Assembly (NCBI GenBank): GCA_030377865.1
Contig: JAUCGA010000054.1
Coordinates: 1-36,829, forward strand
DNA length: 36,829 bases
Reading direction: 5' to 3'
Source: Anaerolineales bacterium HSG25
Lineage (GTDB): Bacteria; Chloroflexota; Anaerolineae; 4572-78; J111
The notes beneath the pieces are model-generated. The model had not been told where the DNA came from, did not search any database, and was given only the letters and a program-made list of their open reading frames with translations. Position numbers and translations under genes: made by a program. Positions 1-8,309 of this stretch are shown in pieces. Position 1 is the stretch's first letter. Each line of letters starts with the position of its first letter.

Positions 1-127
1 ACCTCCCCGATAACGGACTAATTACATTCAAATTCGGTTAATTCGTATCATCGAGAACCAATCCGTTTCTTCCAATTATCCGTTGTAGTCCTGTTTTCAA
101 CTGAACCAAAGAAAAAGTTAGGGTGAG
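1..127. repeat. Dispersed repeat D, copy 1 (inverse orientation)
   Basis: The reverse complement of this stretch matches 28671-28797 with only about seven differences over 127 bases, so it is one of two inverted copies about 28.7 kb apart. It contains no convincing ORF. The region from here to the first gene (to 361) otherwise holds a possible promoter, a tract of short repeated units reading like ATGGTGA, and a fragment of repeat C. Confidence 0.8.
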
Positions 128-227
128 CAACATTACCTGACCCTCTTAATCGGGGGTTGCATGATGGTCGTTATTATCAAGGGATGCTTGCGAATTGTCA
201 ACTCTGGTCGTCTATCAACACGGGTTA

Positions 228-236
228 TGGTACAAT
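228..236 (+). promoter_or_regulatory. Possible extended -10 promoter
   Basis: The sequence TGGTACAAT resembles an extended -10 element (TG-N-TATAAT). No matching -35 box stands at the usual distance. It lies about 125 bases upstream of the preferred start of the first gene. Weak evidence from pattern only. Confidence 0.25.
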
Positions 237-267
237 AGGAACATAAGAATTATGCAGGGCGGAATGA

Positions 268-306
268 AATTACAAATGGTAAATGGTGAATGGTGAATGG
301 TAAATT
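268..306. repeat. Short tandem ATGGTGA/ATGGTAA tract
   Basis: Imperfect tandem units of about 7 bases (ATGGTAA, ATGGTGA, ATGGTGA, ATGGTAA). Similar tracts lie at about 15214-15238 and, in other wording, at 21117-21146. The tract creates spurious ATG codons upstream of the first gene. Confidence 0.6.
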
Positions 307-313
307 ACCTGAC

Positions 314-344
314 GCTCTTTCTGACGAGTTCACTGAATATTTAC
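314..344. repeat. Repeat C, partial copy (one end only)
   Basis: Matches the right end of the 91-bp element C seen at 10096-10186 and 32225-32315, sharing the segment GAGTTCACTGAATATTTAC. It lies inside the longest version of the first ORF, which argues that the ORF's first 24 codons are repeat sequence and not original gene. Confidence 0.65.
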
Positions 345-361
345 CTTTAGGAAGAATCAGC

Positions 362-1975
362 ATGCGAACATTTAGCTCTTATGAACAGGTTAATACCAAG
401 GTCAACTACTATGTCCCCCGCGAAGAACTGGTCACGTTGGGATACAACCAACTGCTGGGTGATGACCCAAGTTATAGCGGGCATTACCTGACCGTGTGGG
501 CACCCCGTCAGACGGGCAAAAGTTGGATTATGCGCCAAATCGTGAGACGGATTATGGCTCACGATGGGTTTGAGGTGGCGATGGTTACTTTGCAATCGAC
601 CAAAACCGCCAAAACAGAGCAGGATGTGTTGAATCTGTTCGTCGAAAAGTTACAAAAAGCATTTGACAAACCATTTCCGAAACTAACCTCATGGCAAGAA
701 ATGGAGAACCTATTCTCCTCGACCTATTTCGACAAACCGGTCATCTTGATTCTGGATGAGTTCGACTCAATGGCAGAAATATACATCAACAACTTTGTCA
801 ATGAGTTCAGGAATATGTATGGCGGACGGATGAATGAGCAAGATAAACAGAGTAGTGACAAGGATTGTTTATTGCATGGCTTGGCTTTGGTCGGAGTACG
901 GGCGGTGTTAGGAATCGAGAGTCGGAGTGGGTCGCCGTTTAATATACAACGGAGTTTGCATGTCCCGAATCTGACCTTTGCCGAAGTGGAGTCCATGTAT
1001 CAATGGTACGAACGGGAGAGTGGACAACCTGTCGAGGCCGAGATTATCGAGCAGGTTTACGAGGTGACACACGGTCAACCCGGACTAGTCAGTTGGTTTG
1101 GCGAGTTGCTGACTCAGAGCTACAACCCCGGCCCTGATAAACCGATTGACGAGCAGACCTGGAGACTGGTTTGGCTGAAAGCCCGTTTTGTTGAACCGAA
1201 CAACACGATCATGAATCTAATTGCCAAAGCCAGATACCCTGAATATAGCAGGGTGTTGACCGATCTGTTTTCCCAATCGAACATTCCCTTTTCTTTTGAT
1301 AATCCGCGTCATAACTATCTGTATATGAACGGTATCATCAGTACCGAAACGATTGAGCAGACCAACGGCGAACTAGCTGAAATCTGTCGCTTTAGCTCCT
1401 CGTTTATCCAAACCCGTATCTACCATGCCCTAAAAACCGATTTGGTCAACCAAACACGCTTGCCCCTAGCCCTAGAGGTGGGCGATGATTTGGCCGACGT
1501 GTTCGACTCGACCAAACCGAATCTTGATTTACCAGCCCTGCTGAAACGGTACAAAGATTATCTGGTTCGGTTGAAGGAGGCGGGGCACAATCCGTGGAAG
1601 GAGCAACCTCGTCGCAAAACCGATTTGCAGTTGACCGAGGCGGTGGGTCATTTTCATCTGTATGCGTGGCTCAAAGAAGCCATTGGCGATTTATGTATCG
1701 TCAGCCCCGAATTCCCCACAGGTAACGGCAAGGTTGATCTGCACATTCGGTATCAACAGAAACAGAGCATCATTGAGCTAAAAAGTTTTAAGAATGTAGC
1801 CGTCTTAAAACAGGATCAACTCAAAGCGGCGGATTATGCCACCAGTTTGGGGCTAGACAACATCACCTTGGCCGTGTTTGTGCCGGTTTTAGATGAGACC
1901 GTGTTAGCCAAACTTTCTGGCTCGAACATGGTGCAAGGCGTTGCAGTGACCGTGGTGGCGATTGGTTGGGTGTAA
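362..1975 (+). CDS. AAA-type ATPase with C-terminal PD-(D/E)XK nuclease-like domain
   Basis: A predicted cytoplasmic P-loop ATPase of about 537 residues. Walker A reads APRQTGKSW near the N-terminus and Walker B reads VILILDEFDSM about 80 residues later. Near residues 465-500 the C-terminus shows the core of a PD-(D/E)XK fold: VDL, then IIELKSF, then a downstream QLKAADYA segment. The catalytic D, E and K all appear present. This layout is known in AAA-ATPase-like/PDDEXK proteins of unknown role, often placed in accessory or mobile regions. The frame opens at an ATG at 290, but those first codons are repeat sequence. The ATG at 362 follows AGGAAG and is preferred. No partner gene is adjacent, and the substrate is unknown. 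Confidence 0.75.
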   Translation: MRTFSSYEQVNTKVNYYVPREELVTLGYNQLLGDDPSYSGHYLTVWAPRQTGKSWIMRQIVRRIMAHDGFEVAMVTLQSTKTAKTEQDVLNLFVEKLQKAFDKPFPKLTSWQEMENLFSSTYFDKPVILILDEFDSMAEIYINNFVNEFRNMYGGRMNEQDKQSSDKDCLLHGLALVGVRAVLGIESRSGSPFNIQRSLHVPNLTFAEVESMYQWYERESGQPVEAEIIEQVYEVTHGQPGLVSWFGELLTQSYNPGPDKPIDEQTWRLVWLKARFVEPNNTIMNLIAKARYPEYSRVLTDLFSQSNIPFSFDNPRHNYLYMNGIISTETIEQTNGELAEICRFSSSFIQTRIYHALKTDLVNQTRLPLALEVGDDLADVFDSTKPNLDLPALLKRYKDYLVRLKEAGHNPWKEQPRRKTDLQLTEAVGHFHLYAWLKEAIGDLCIVSPEFPTGNGKVDLHIRYQQKQSIIELKSFKNVAVLKQDQLKAADYATSLGLDNITLAVFVPVLDETVLAKLSGSNMVQGVAVTVVAIGWV

Positions 1976-1984
1976 GACGATTGG

Positions 1985-2063
1985 GAGATACGGAGTGCAA
2001 AAGCTTCTTGCTTTTGCCTGTTTGTTTCCGGCAAAAGCAAGAAGCTTTTGCACTCCGTATCTC
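1985..2063. repeat. 34-bp perfect inverted repeat with 11-nt loop
   Basis: Arms 1985-2018 and 2030-2063 are perfect reverse complements, with an 11-nt loop. Each arm holds a smaller hairpin (GCAAAAGC / GCTTTTGC). It begins 10 bases after the ATPase stop codon, so it could act as a terminator, but no clear T-run follows. It may instead be two head-to-head copies of a small palindrome. Confidence 0.9.
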
Positions 2064-2215
2064 GATTTTGAACTTTCGGCGTTGGTCATCATTTGGGCCA
2101 TAAGGCTATCAACTTAAGATGCGACAGTGAAAGTTGGAGCGCAGGCTTCCTAGCCTGCAAATCGGGACAGACAGGGCTGTTTGCGCTCTAGCTGTCCGGC
2201 TTCAGTTGATAGTCA

Positions 2216-2247
2216 GATAAGACCTCCAAGGAGAAAACCACACCTTG
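2216..2247. repeat. Palindromic repeat related to 3966-3998
   Basis: In reverse complement it reads AAGGTGTGGTTTTCTCCTTG, close to the hairpin after the TPR gene at 3966-3998. It shows that this hairpin is a dispersed repeat and not a gene-specific terminator. The surrounding gap 1976-2458 holds only repeats: the long inverted repeat, this unit, element A copy 1 and another imperfect palindrome near 2380-2404. Confidence 0.55.
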
Positions 2248-2357
2248 GGCAGTTCCAGAAAAATAAATCTCCCACCGTCCCCTGAGCCTGTCGAAGGGAA
2301 CTGGCTTCGACAGGCTCAGCCAACGATTTTTGGGAGGTTTTAAAAGTTGGAACTGCC
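2248..2357. mobile_element. MITE-like element A, copy 1, with a nested palindrome
   Basis: The ends GGCAGTTCCA and TGGAACTGCC are inverted repeats, followed inward by imperfect matches to about 27 bp. The core is a different palindrome (arms 2282-2296 and 2305-2319, CTGAGCCTGTCGAAG type), whereas copies 2 and 4 have a C-rich palindromic core. No transposase is encoded. A TA target duplication is not evident for this copy. Confidence 0.7.
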
Positions 2358-2458
2358 TTGGAGGACGCAAAGTCGTTCTCCTCCGAGGTGCGAAGCTCCT
2401 CAGAGGTGTTTGGAAAAACCCCGTATTACTTATTTAACGCTGTAATTGAGGTGTCACT

Positions 2459-3964
2459 TTGAAATATCGCGTAATTTTGATCGTTGGCTTATTGGGGTTG
2501 ATGGGGGGGCTGTTCATGCTGACCCGCAATTCCCCTGCCCCAACCGAACCACAAATCGAGCCGACCACCCCCATGCCGACGGCCACCCGCGCCCCAACCG
2601 CCACGCCGACTCCTGACGCGGAGCCGTTTTACGATGAGGGAGTCAGCGAGTACAACCAGAGCCAATATAAGTCTGCGATTGTTCAGTTTGACCAAGCGAT
2701 TCTGATTCGGGCCGACTATGCGCTGGCCTTTAGTCGGCGAGGGCTGGCTTATCGGCAGTTGGATGAGTATGACCGAGCCTTGGAAGATTGCGAACAGGCC
2801 ATCAACCTGAACCCTGACGAGCCGCTGGGCTACGTCTGTCGGGGCGCTACCTACCGCAGTTTGCAGGATTATTCGCAAGCCTTGGCCGCCTTTGAGGTGG
2901 CGATTGAGCTTGCCCCCCGCAATCCGTACTCTTATAATAGCCGTGGCTTAACTTATCAAGATTTGGCCGATTACGAGGCCGCGCTGGCCGATTTTAACCA
3001 AGCGCTACGTTTGCGCCATGAACCGCTCAGTTGGGTCTACAGCAATCGAGGCAACACCTACCGTCTGTTGGGCAACGTCCGGCGAGCGATTATCGAGTTT
3101 GAGCAGGCCATCCAACTCGACCCCAACGATGGCGATTTTTACTACAATCGGGGCGATTTGTATGTCGAGTTGAGGGATTATGAGGCCGCCTTGACCGATT
3201 TTGAGGTCGCCATCAACCTGACCACCAGCAAACCGGGCTGGCCCTACTATCGGCGGGGGCTGGTCTATTACAGTTTGGGCGATTATGAGGCCGCCTTGAC
3301 CGATTTTGACGCGGCCATTCAGCATGACTACGAGCGCCTCAGTCGGCCTTACATCGGGCGAGGGCTGGCTCATTTAGGACAGGCCGAACTTGACCTCGCC
3401 CTTGCCGATTTCAGCGAGGCCATGAATCAACACCCCAATCCGCCCGACTGGCCCTACATTGGTCGCGGGCTGGTCTACTACTATCAGGGTGAGTATGATT
3501 CGGCGGTGAGCGACTTTGGGCATGCCATCGACCTCGCGTCTGATAATCTGGCCTACGCTCATTACAGTCGGGGCGACCTCTATTTTACTCTCAAACAATA
3601 CGACCAAGCCCTGACCGACTTTACCTCAGCCATTGAGACCGACTCGACCGATGCCTCAGCCTACAATCGGCGGGGATTGGTGCATGGCAACATGAGCAAC
3701 CATCGCCAAGCCATTGCCGATTTTACCACCGCCATCAATTTAGACCCCGAATTTGCCGTCGCCTACCGCAATCGAGGCCAAGCCTACAACCATATCGGCG
3801 GGCATGACAAAGCCGTGGCCGACTTCACCGTCGCCATCACCCTCGACCCCGATGATTCATCCGCCTATCAACACCGCGGTCAAGCCAGAATCGGACTCGG
3901 CAACGAGGCGCGAGCCAGATTCGATCTGGAGCAGGCTGAGACGTTGGATAAGGCGGTGGAGTAG
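2459..3964 (+). CDS. Membrane-anchored tetratricopeptide repeat (TPR) protein
   Basis: The N-terminus has a basic start and a hydrophobic segment (VILIVGLLGLMGGLFML). A Pro/Thr-rich linker of about 35 residues follows, then about 12-13 TPR units of 34-36 residues to the C-terminus. TPR solenoids bind proteins or peptides, and no enzymatic domain is visible. The hydrophobic segment suggests membrane anchoring with the repeats outside the cytoplasm, probably as an uncleaved anchor. The start is a TTG preceded by GAGGTG at good spacing; no ATG start fits as well. It precedes the TPR kinase operon by about 200 bases, but its repeats are far more diverged than those of the kinase. A functional link between them is only a guess. 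Confidence 0.8.
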   Translation: MKYRVILIVGLLGLMGGLFMLTRNSPAPTEPQIEPTTPMPTATRAPTATPTPDAEPFYDEGVSEYNQSQYKSAIVQFDQAILIRADYALAFSRRGLAYRQLDEYDRALEDCEQAINLNPDEPLGYVCRGATYRSLQDYSQALAAFEVAIELAPRNPYSYNSRGLTYQDLADYEAALADFNQALRLRHEPLSWVYSNRGNTYRLLGNVRRAIIEFEQAIQLDPNDGDFYYNRGDLYVELRDYEAALTDFEVAINLTTSKPGWPYYRRGLVYYSLGDYEAALTDFDAAIQHDYERLSRPYIGRGLAHLGQAELDLALADFSEAMNQHPNPPDWPYIGRGLVYYYQGEYDSAVSDFGHAIDLASDNLAYAHYSRGDLYFTLKQYDQALTDFTSAIETDSTDASAYNRRGLVHGNMSNHRQAIADFTTAINLDPEFAVAYRNRGQAYNHIGGHDKAVADFTVAITLDPDDSSAYQHRGQARIGLGNEARARFDLEQAETLDKAVE

Positions 3965-3965
3965 C

Positions 3966-3998
3966 CACCTTCAAGGTGTGCTTTTCTCCTTGAAGGTG
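3966..3998. repeat. Hairpin with 11-bp arms after the TPR gene
   Basis: Perfect arms CACCTTCAAGG and CCTTGAAGGTG flank an 11-nt loop that contains TTTT. It sits just after the stop codon and could reduce transcription. A related copy at 2216-2247 shows it is a repeat family member. Confidence 0.7.
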
Positions 3999-4089
3999 TT
4001 GGCCCACCACAAACTTCTGCCATACGTTGCCTATTCATAACCGTCATGATAGCATGACCATAAGATGTCCAGATAAATTCTGACGGAGC

Positions 4090-4122
4090 ATCTACCCGCA
4101 AGCTCATAGCTTGCGGGTAGAT
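4090..4122. repeat. 33-bp palindrome, member 1
   Basis: Two 15-nt perfect arms (left arm ATCTACCCGCAAGCT) around the loop CAT. It stands about 40 bases upstream of the TPR kinase start, so a hairpin in the leader RNA is possible. One of nine elements with identical geometry in this window. Confidence 0.9.
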
Positions 4123-4149
4123 TGTTGCCCATAAGTGAGATTGGATGAG

Positions 4150-4158
4150 AAGGAGGCC
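4150..4158 (+). promoter_or_regulatory. Strong ribosome binding site of the TPR kinase
   Basis: AAGGAGGCC lies 6 bases before the ATG at 4165. It decides against the in-frame GTG at 4135, which has no such site. Confidence 0.8.
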
Positions 4159-4164
4159 ACCCCC

Positions 4165-7086
4165 ATGAGCGATTACAACATTTATACCGAACAGTGGGAA
4201 CGGCAAGACCGCCGCGCCGCCAAACGACATACAAAAAAAAGGCTCAAACCCCAACCAACCGTGCAGAAGGAAAAACCAGTTAATTATAAACCAGCTCTCA
4301 TGCGTTTGGCAGAAGTAAACGCCCTAAAAGGTGAAATTGTGGCCGATTTTAATCGTGGTAGTAGAGGAAGCTTAAAAAAAGCCTACCGTAAATTGAACTA
4401 TTTAAGAGAAAACCAAGCCGATAGACCAGACCTGTTTGCCAAAAGCCTGTCGGACATAAACCGCAGAATCTTTGATCGCCACATCCAGCTTGAACTGCTG
4501 GCCAAGGCGATTACCTATAATCCCAACGATAGCGTGACGTTGACGAGCTACGGGACGGCCTTAGCCCAAGCGGGTCAGTTAGAGAAATCGTTTGAGATGT
4601 TTGAGGCTTCCATCACCGTCAATCCTTCTGAGAGCGTGACCTTGAATAGCTACGGGACGGCCTTAGCCCAAGCGGGTCAGTTTGAGAAATCGTTTGAGAT
4701 GTTTGAGGCTTCCATCACCGTCAATCCAGAAAATAGCGTGACGTTGACGAGCTACGGGACAGCCTTAGCCCAAGCGGGTCAGTTAGAGAAATCGTTTGAG
4801 ATGTTTGAGGCTTCCATCACCGTCAATCCTTCTGATAGCGTGACCTTGAATAGCTACGGCACGGCCTTAGCCCAAGAGGGGCAGTTGGAGAAAGCGTTTG
4901 AGATGTTTGAGGCTTCCCTGACCGTCAATCCCTCTGATAGTGTAACGTTGACAAGCTACGGGATGGCCTTAGCACAATCCGGTCAGTTAGAAAAATCGTT
5001 TGAGATGATTGAGGCCTCCCTGACTGTCAATCCCTCTGATAGTGTAACGTTGACGAGCTACGGCACGGCCCTAGCCGAAACAGGTCAGTTAGAGAAAGCG
5101 TTTGAGATGTTTGAAGCTTCTCTGACCATCAATCCCTCTGATAGCGTAACGTTGACAAGCTACGGGATAGCGTTAATCGAAGCGGATCAATATGATGAAG
5201 CGTTTAAGATGTTTGAGGCTTCTCTGACCATCAATCCTTTTGATAGCGTAACATTGACAAGCTACGGGACAGCGTTAATCGAAGTAGATCAATATGATGA
5301 AGCGTTTAAGATGTTTGAGGCTTCCCTAGCCATCAACCTAAAAAATAGTCTGACATTAAATAGTTACGGGACGGCGTTAGCACAATCCGGTCAGTTAGAG
5401 AAATCGTTTGAGATGTTTGAAGCTTCCCTGACCATTAATCCCGAAAGTGAAGTAGCCCTGAATAACTATGGGAAGGCTTTAGTCGAAGCGGGTCGATATG
5501 ATGAAGCGTTTGAGATGTTTGAGTTCTCATTGCAGGTCGATGCAGAAAATGGGGCGACGTTGACGGGCTACGGCACGGCCCTAGCCCAAGCAGGGCGATT
5601 TGAGGAGGCGTTTAAGCAGTTTGAGTCCTCATTGCAGATCGATGCTTCTGATAGCGTGACGTTGACGAGCTACGGCACGGCCTTAGCCCAAGCAGGGCGA
5701 TTTGAGGAGGCGTTTAAGCAGTTTGAATCCTCGTTACAGGTGGATGCTTATGATGGGGTGACATTGGTCAGTTATGCCGCCGTTTTAGAACAGGCAGGTA
5801 ACTATGAGGCGGCGATTGTTCATTTGGAACGGGTTGATACCAAGAGCTATACCGATGACCAAACCGCCTTTATCTACCTCACTTTGGGCCGCTTATACTA
5901 TTTCACTCGTGCCGAAACCTTGGGTAACAAATATTTTGACCGTGCCATTACCCTATCAAGCAAACAGGACGCGGCCTTGTTATACGCCGCCCAAAGCATT
6001 CTGGTCAAGCGCCCTTTTAGTGCCGAAGCCATGAAACGGCTCAAGCAAATCACCCAACAATCGCCCCGTTATGCCCAAGCCCAACGTATGCTATCGCTGA
6101 ATCTAGTGGGTGAAGCCTTCTACGATCAGTTTAATGTCGAATCGGACGATGAACTCACCGACACGCAGGAGTTTCATAAAATCATCTACCACAAAATGAA
6201 TAACCAAGTCAACCTCTTGCGTTTGGTGATTGAGGAGATTGAGCTTACCCCCCAAGCGACAGAAAACAGTCGGGCTTTTTTGACAGCGATTAAGCAAGGG
6301 GTGCGAACGATTTTGGCAGGTATCAAAGAACGTCGTCAATTAGAGAAAAAAATACGGCGTGACATCCCCACCCGACACTACCATGAGATGATCGAACTCA
6401 TCTCTAAAACAGCCCATGATATTACCGATTTTGTCAATAATAAACTGTTTGGCCTCAGAACCGATGTACAGGAGTTTTTGAAATATGAACTGATTGCAAC
6501 AGACCCCTTCTACCCCCAACTTGAACAAGTCTTAGCCAAAATCCGTGTCGCCGAGCGAGGCTTAAACGACCTCAAGTCGATTAACCAAGGCATCAAAATT
6601 AGGCCGACTCAGTTTAAGGTACAAGAGCTGTTTGATCCGTGGCAAGACCTAGACCGGTTAGATCATGCTAAAATATGGTTTGACGTAACCAACGGCAACT
6701 CCGAATTCTATGGCGATAGGCAGAAAATCATCAGCTTTTTAAGTGAACTGATCGAAAACTCCCTGCGTCATAACGCTGGTCAGCCTGATTTAGAGATTAC
6801 CATCACTTCGCGTGATGTGGTTAATCCGGTCATCCAAAGCAAAACCATTCCGGACGAACGACAATATCTTTATTTGAGTGTTCGTGACAACGGGGTGGGG
6901 ATTCCCGCCGATAAAAAGCAGTGGGCCTTTTTGCCTCTCAAAACCACCTCTGACCAAGGCAGTGGCTTGGGGTTGTTTATCATCAAACGAACCTTACAGA
7001 AAATGGGCGGTCAAATCGAAGAGGTGGGACAACAAGGTGTCCATTTTAAAATCCACATTCCCTATAAAACTAGAGGTGAATTATGA
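4165..7086 (+). CDS. TPR-repeat sensor histidine kinase (DtcA-like)
   Basis: A soluble protein of about 973 residues with no membrane segment. After a charged N-terminus come 13 contiguous TPR-like units of 34 residues (about residues 116-557), then a further helical region. Next is a likely phosphoacceptor helix with His676 (IYHKMNNQVNLL, an atypical H-box). A complete ATPase domain follows: N-box ELIENSLRHN, G1 DNGVGIP and G2 GSGLGLF. The kinase domain is therefore probably active, although the H-box is divergent. The stop overlaps the next start by ATGA, so it is translationally coupled to the receiver-TOPRIM gene. N-terminal TPRs on a cytoplasmic kinase paired with a receiver-effector match the architecture described for DtcA of Detocs anti-phage systems. 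That assignment is inference. Confidence 0.85.
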   Translation: MSDYNIYTEQWERQDRRAAKRHTKKRLKPQPTVQKEKPVNYKPALMRLAEVNALKGEIVADFNRGSRGSLKKAYRKLNYLRENQADRPDLFAKSLSDINRRIFDRHIQLELLAKAITYNPNDSVTLTSYGTALAQAGQLEKSFEMFEASITVNPSESVTLNSYGTALAQAGQFEKSFEMFEASITVNPENSVTLTSYGTALAQAGQLEKSFEMFEASITVNPSDSVTLNSYGTALAQEGQLEKAFEMFEASLTVNPSDSVTLTSYGMALAQSGQLEKSFEMIEASLTVNPSDSVTLTSYGTALAETGQLEKAFEMFEASLTINPSDSVTLTSYGIALIEADQYDEAFKMFEASLTINPFDSVTLTSYGTALIEVDQYDEAFKMFEASLAINLKNSLTLNSYGTALAQSGQLEKSFEMFEASLTINPESEVALNNYGKALVEAGRYDEAFEMFEFSLQVDAENGATLTGYGTALAQAGRFEEAFKQFESSLQIDASDSVTLTSYGTALAQAGRFEEAFKQFESSLQVDAYDGVTLVSYAAVLEQAGNYEAAIVHLERVDTKSYTDDQTAFIYLTLGRLYYFTRAETLGNKYFDRAITLSSKQDAALLYAAQSILVKRPFSAEAMKRLKQITQQSPRYAQAQRMLSLNLVGEAFYDQFNVESDDELTDTQEFHKIIYHKMNNQVNLLRLVIEEIELTPQATENSRAFLTAIKQGVRTILAGIKERRQLEKKIRRDIPTRHYHEMIELISKTAHDITDFVNNKLFGLRTDVQEFLKYELIATDPFYPQLEQVLAKIRVAERGLNDLKSINQGIKIRPTQFKVQELFDPWQDLDRLDHAKIWFDVTNGNSEFYGDRQKIISFLSELIENSLRHNAGQPDLEITITSRDVVNPVIQSKTIPDERQYLYLSVRDNGVGIPADKKQWAFLPLKTTSDQGSGLGLFIIKRTLQKMGGQIEEVGQQGVHFKIHIPYKTRGEL
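4510..5835 (+). repeat. Thirteen tandem 102-bp units encoding TPRs
   Basis: Thirteen in-frame 102-bp units (34 codons each). The first eight or so are almost identical at the DNA level, for example the recurring GTTTGAGATGTTTGAGGC. Units 10-13 are more diverged. Near-identity at nucleotide level suggests recent expansion or gene conversion. Confidence 0.9.
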
Positions 7087-8303
7087 ACGAGCTATTGAAT
7101 AAAACTCAGTTTCGTATTTTGTTAGTAGAAGATGATCATGAACATTTGGAGCGATGTAACCGTTGGTTGACTCGTTTTGGCTACCAAAAAATTAGCATGG
7201 CCCGCACCGTGGACGAAGCCAAAGCGCAGTTACAGAAACATTTTGATATTATTGTGACCGACATGCGGATGGAGACTGATGATAGCGGTTTTGAGATACT
7301 GGAGGAAGTCAATCGGCGAAACATCAGTTCGGTGGTGATTATTCTGACTGCTAATGATACGGTTGAGGATTGTCGTCGAGCTTTTAAGTCAAAAGTATGG
7401 GATTATATTCAAAAAAACGCAGAAGAAAACCCATTTGAAATTCTGCATAATTCTATACAAGAAGCCAAGGCTTATCTTAGTCGATGGGGAAATACCAAAG
7501 ATGAGGCTTGGATAAATCAGAACATGGGGTATCTTCGTTCAAAATATCCTAACAAATACATTGCTGTTCTCAACAACTCGGTACTTGAAGTTGCTAATAC
7601 GTTAGAAGAATTGAAACTACAAGTGTCTGAACGGAAATTGCCGTTATTTATAACGGTTATTAAAAAAATTGAGCTTCCCACAAGTTCTGATAGACTTATA
7701 TTTGGTGTTGAAGGCCCATTACTTAATTTACCTGTACTTGGCCCATTATCCAGCAAACTAACAGTATTTGTAGAAGGGCCGACTGATGTGGCATATATCA
7801 AAAAGGCAACAACTCTGTTGGGGTATGAGAAATTATTAGATGATGTTCATTTGGACACTATAGGTGATGAGACAGGGCAAAAAGGGTCAGGGCATACAAA
7901 CCTTGGACATGGGTTTAGTTTTTTAAAGAACAACCCAGGTTTGAGGCCAAACAAAGTTATGTTTTTGTGTGACCAAGATGTGAAGGATAATAAATTACCT
8001 AATAAGGGGCAAGATTTTGACAACCTATATATTAGACGAATTGGCAACGATTATTCACCAGAAGACAAGGGGATAGAGTGGCTATTTGAAGAAAATATTT
8101 TTGAGGAAGGATTCTTTAAAGGATTTATTGCCAAAGATTTAGGGCGGGCAACCGTTACCCAACCACAGCCGAAACCAACATATATTGTGCAAGAAAAAAC
8201 GAAATTTTGTAACTGGATTTGCCATGAACGAGCCAACACTCCCGCCGACTTTCAGCAGTTTCAGACGATTTTTGAGATTATTGAACAGGTGTTAGCGAGT
8301 TAA
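7083..8303 (+). CDS. Response regulator receiver fused to a TOPRIM nuclease-like domain (DtcC-like effector)
   Basis: The N-terminal receiver (about residues 10-125) keeps all key residues: Asp17/Asp18, phosphoacceptor Asp60 in IIVTDMRM, Thr89 and Lys111. A short middle domain (about 148-196) resembles the small DUF5678-type fold (YPNKYIAVLNNSVLEV). The C-terminus carries TOPRIM motifs: FVEGPTD with Glu231, then FLCDQDVKD with Asp297 and Asp299, similar to OLD-family nucleases. No DNA-binding output domain is seen. Phosphorylation by the upstream kinase would plausibly switch on the TOPRIM nuclease activity; this is inference. The gene overlaps the kinase by 4 bp, and the sulfatase starts 6 bases after its stop. 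A DtcB-like stand-alone receiver is absent next to it. Confidence 0.8.
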   Translation: MNELLNKTQFRILLVEDDHEHLERCNRWLTRFGYQKISMARTVDEAKAQLQKHFDIIVTDMRMETDDSGFEILEEVNRRNISSVVIILTANDTVEDCRRAFKSKVWDYIQKNAEENPFEILHNSIQEAKAYLSRWGNTKDEAWINQNMGYLRSKYPNKYIAVLNNSVLEVANTLEELKLQVSERKLPLFITVIKKIELPTSSDRLIFGVEGPLLNLPVLGPLSSKLTVFVEGPTDVAYIKKATTLLGYEKLLDDVHLDTIGDETGQKGSGHTNLGHGFSFLKNNPGLRPNKVMFLCDQDVKDNKLPNKGQDFDNLYIRRIGNDYSPEDKGIEWLFEENIFEEGFFKGFIAKDLGRATVTQPQPKPTYIVQEKTKFCNWICHERANTPADFQQFQTIFEIIEQVLAS

Positions 8304-8309
8304 CCGCCC

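Noticed and set aside
2489..3607. Several minus-strand ORFs opposite the TPR gene
   Set aside because: They mirror the repetitive TPR codons and have no start sites or recognisable domains.
4510..5835. Regular repeats that could look like a CRISPR or satellite array
   Set aside because: The 102-bp units are in frame, contiguous without spacers and encode TPRs, so they are a coding repeat.
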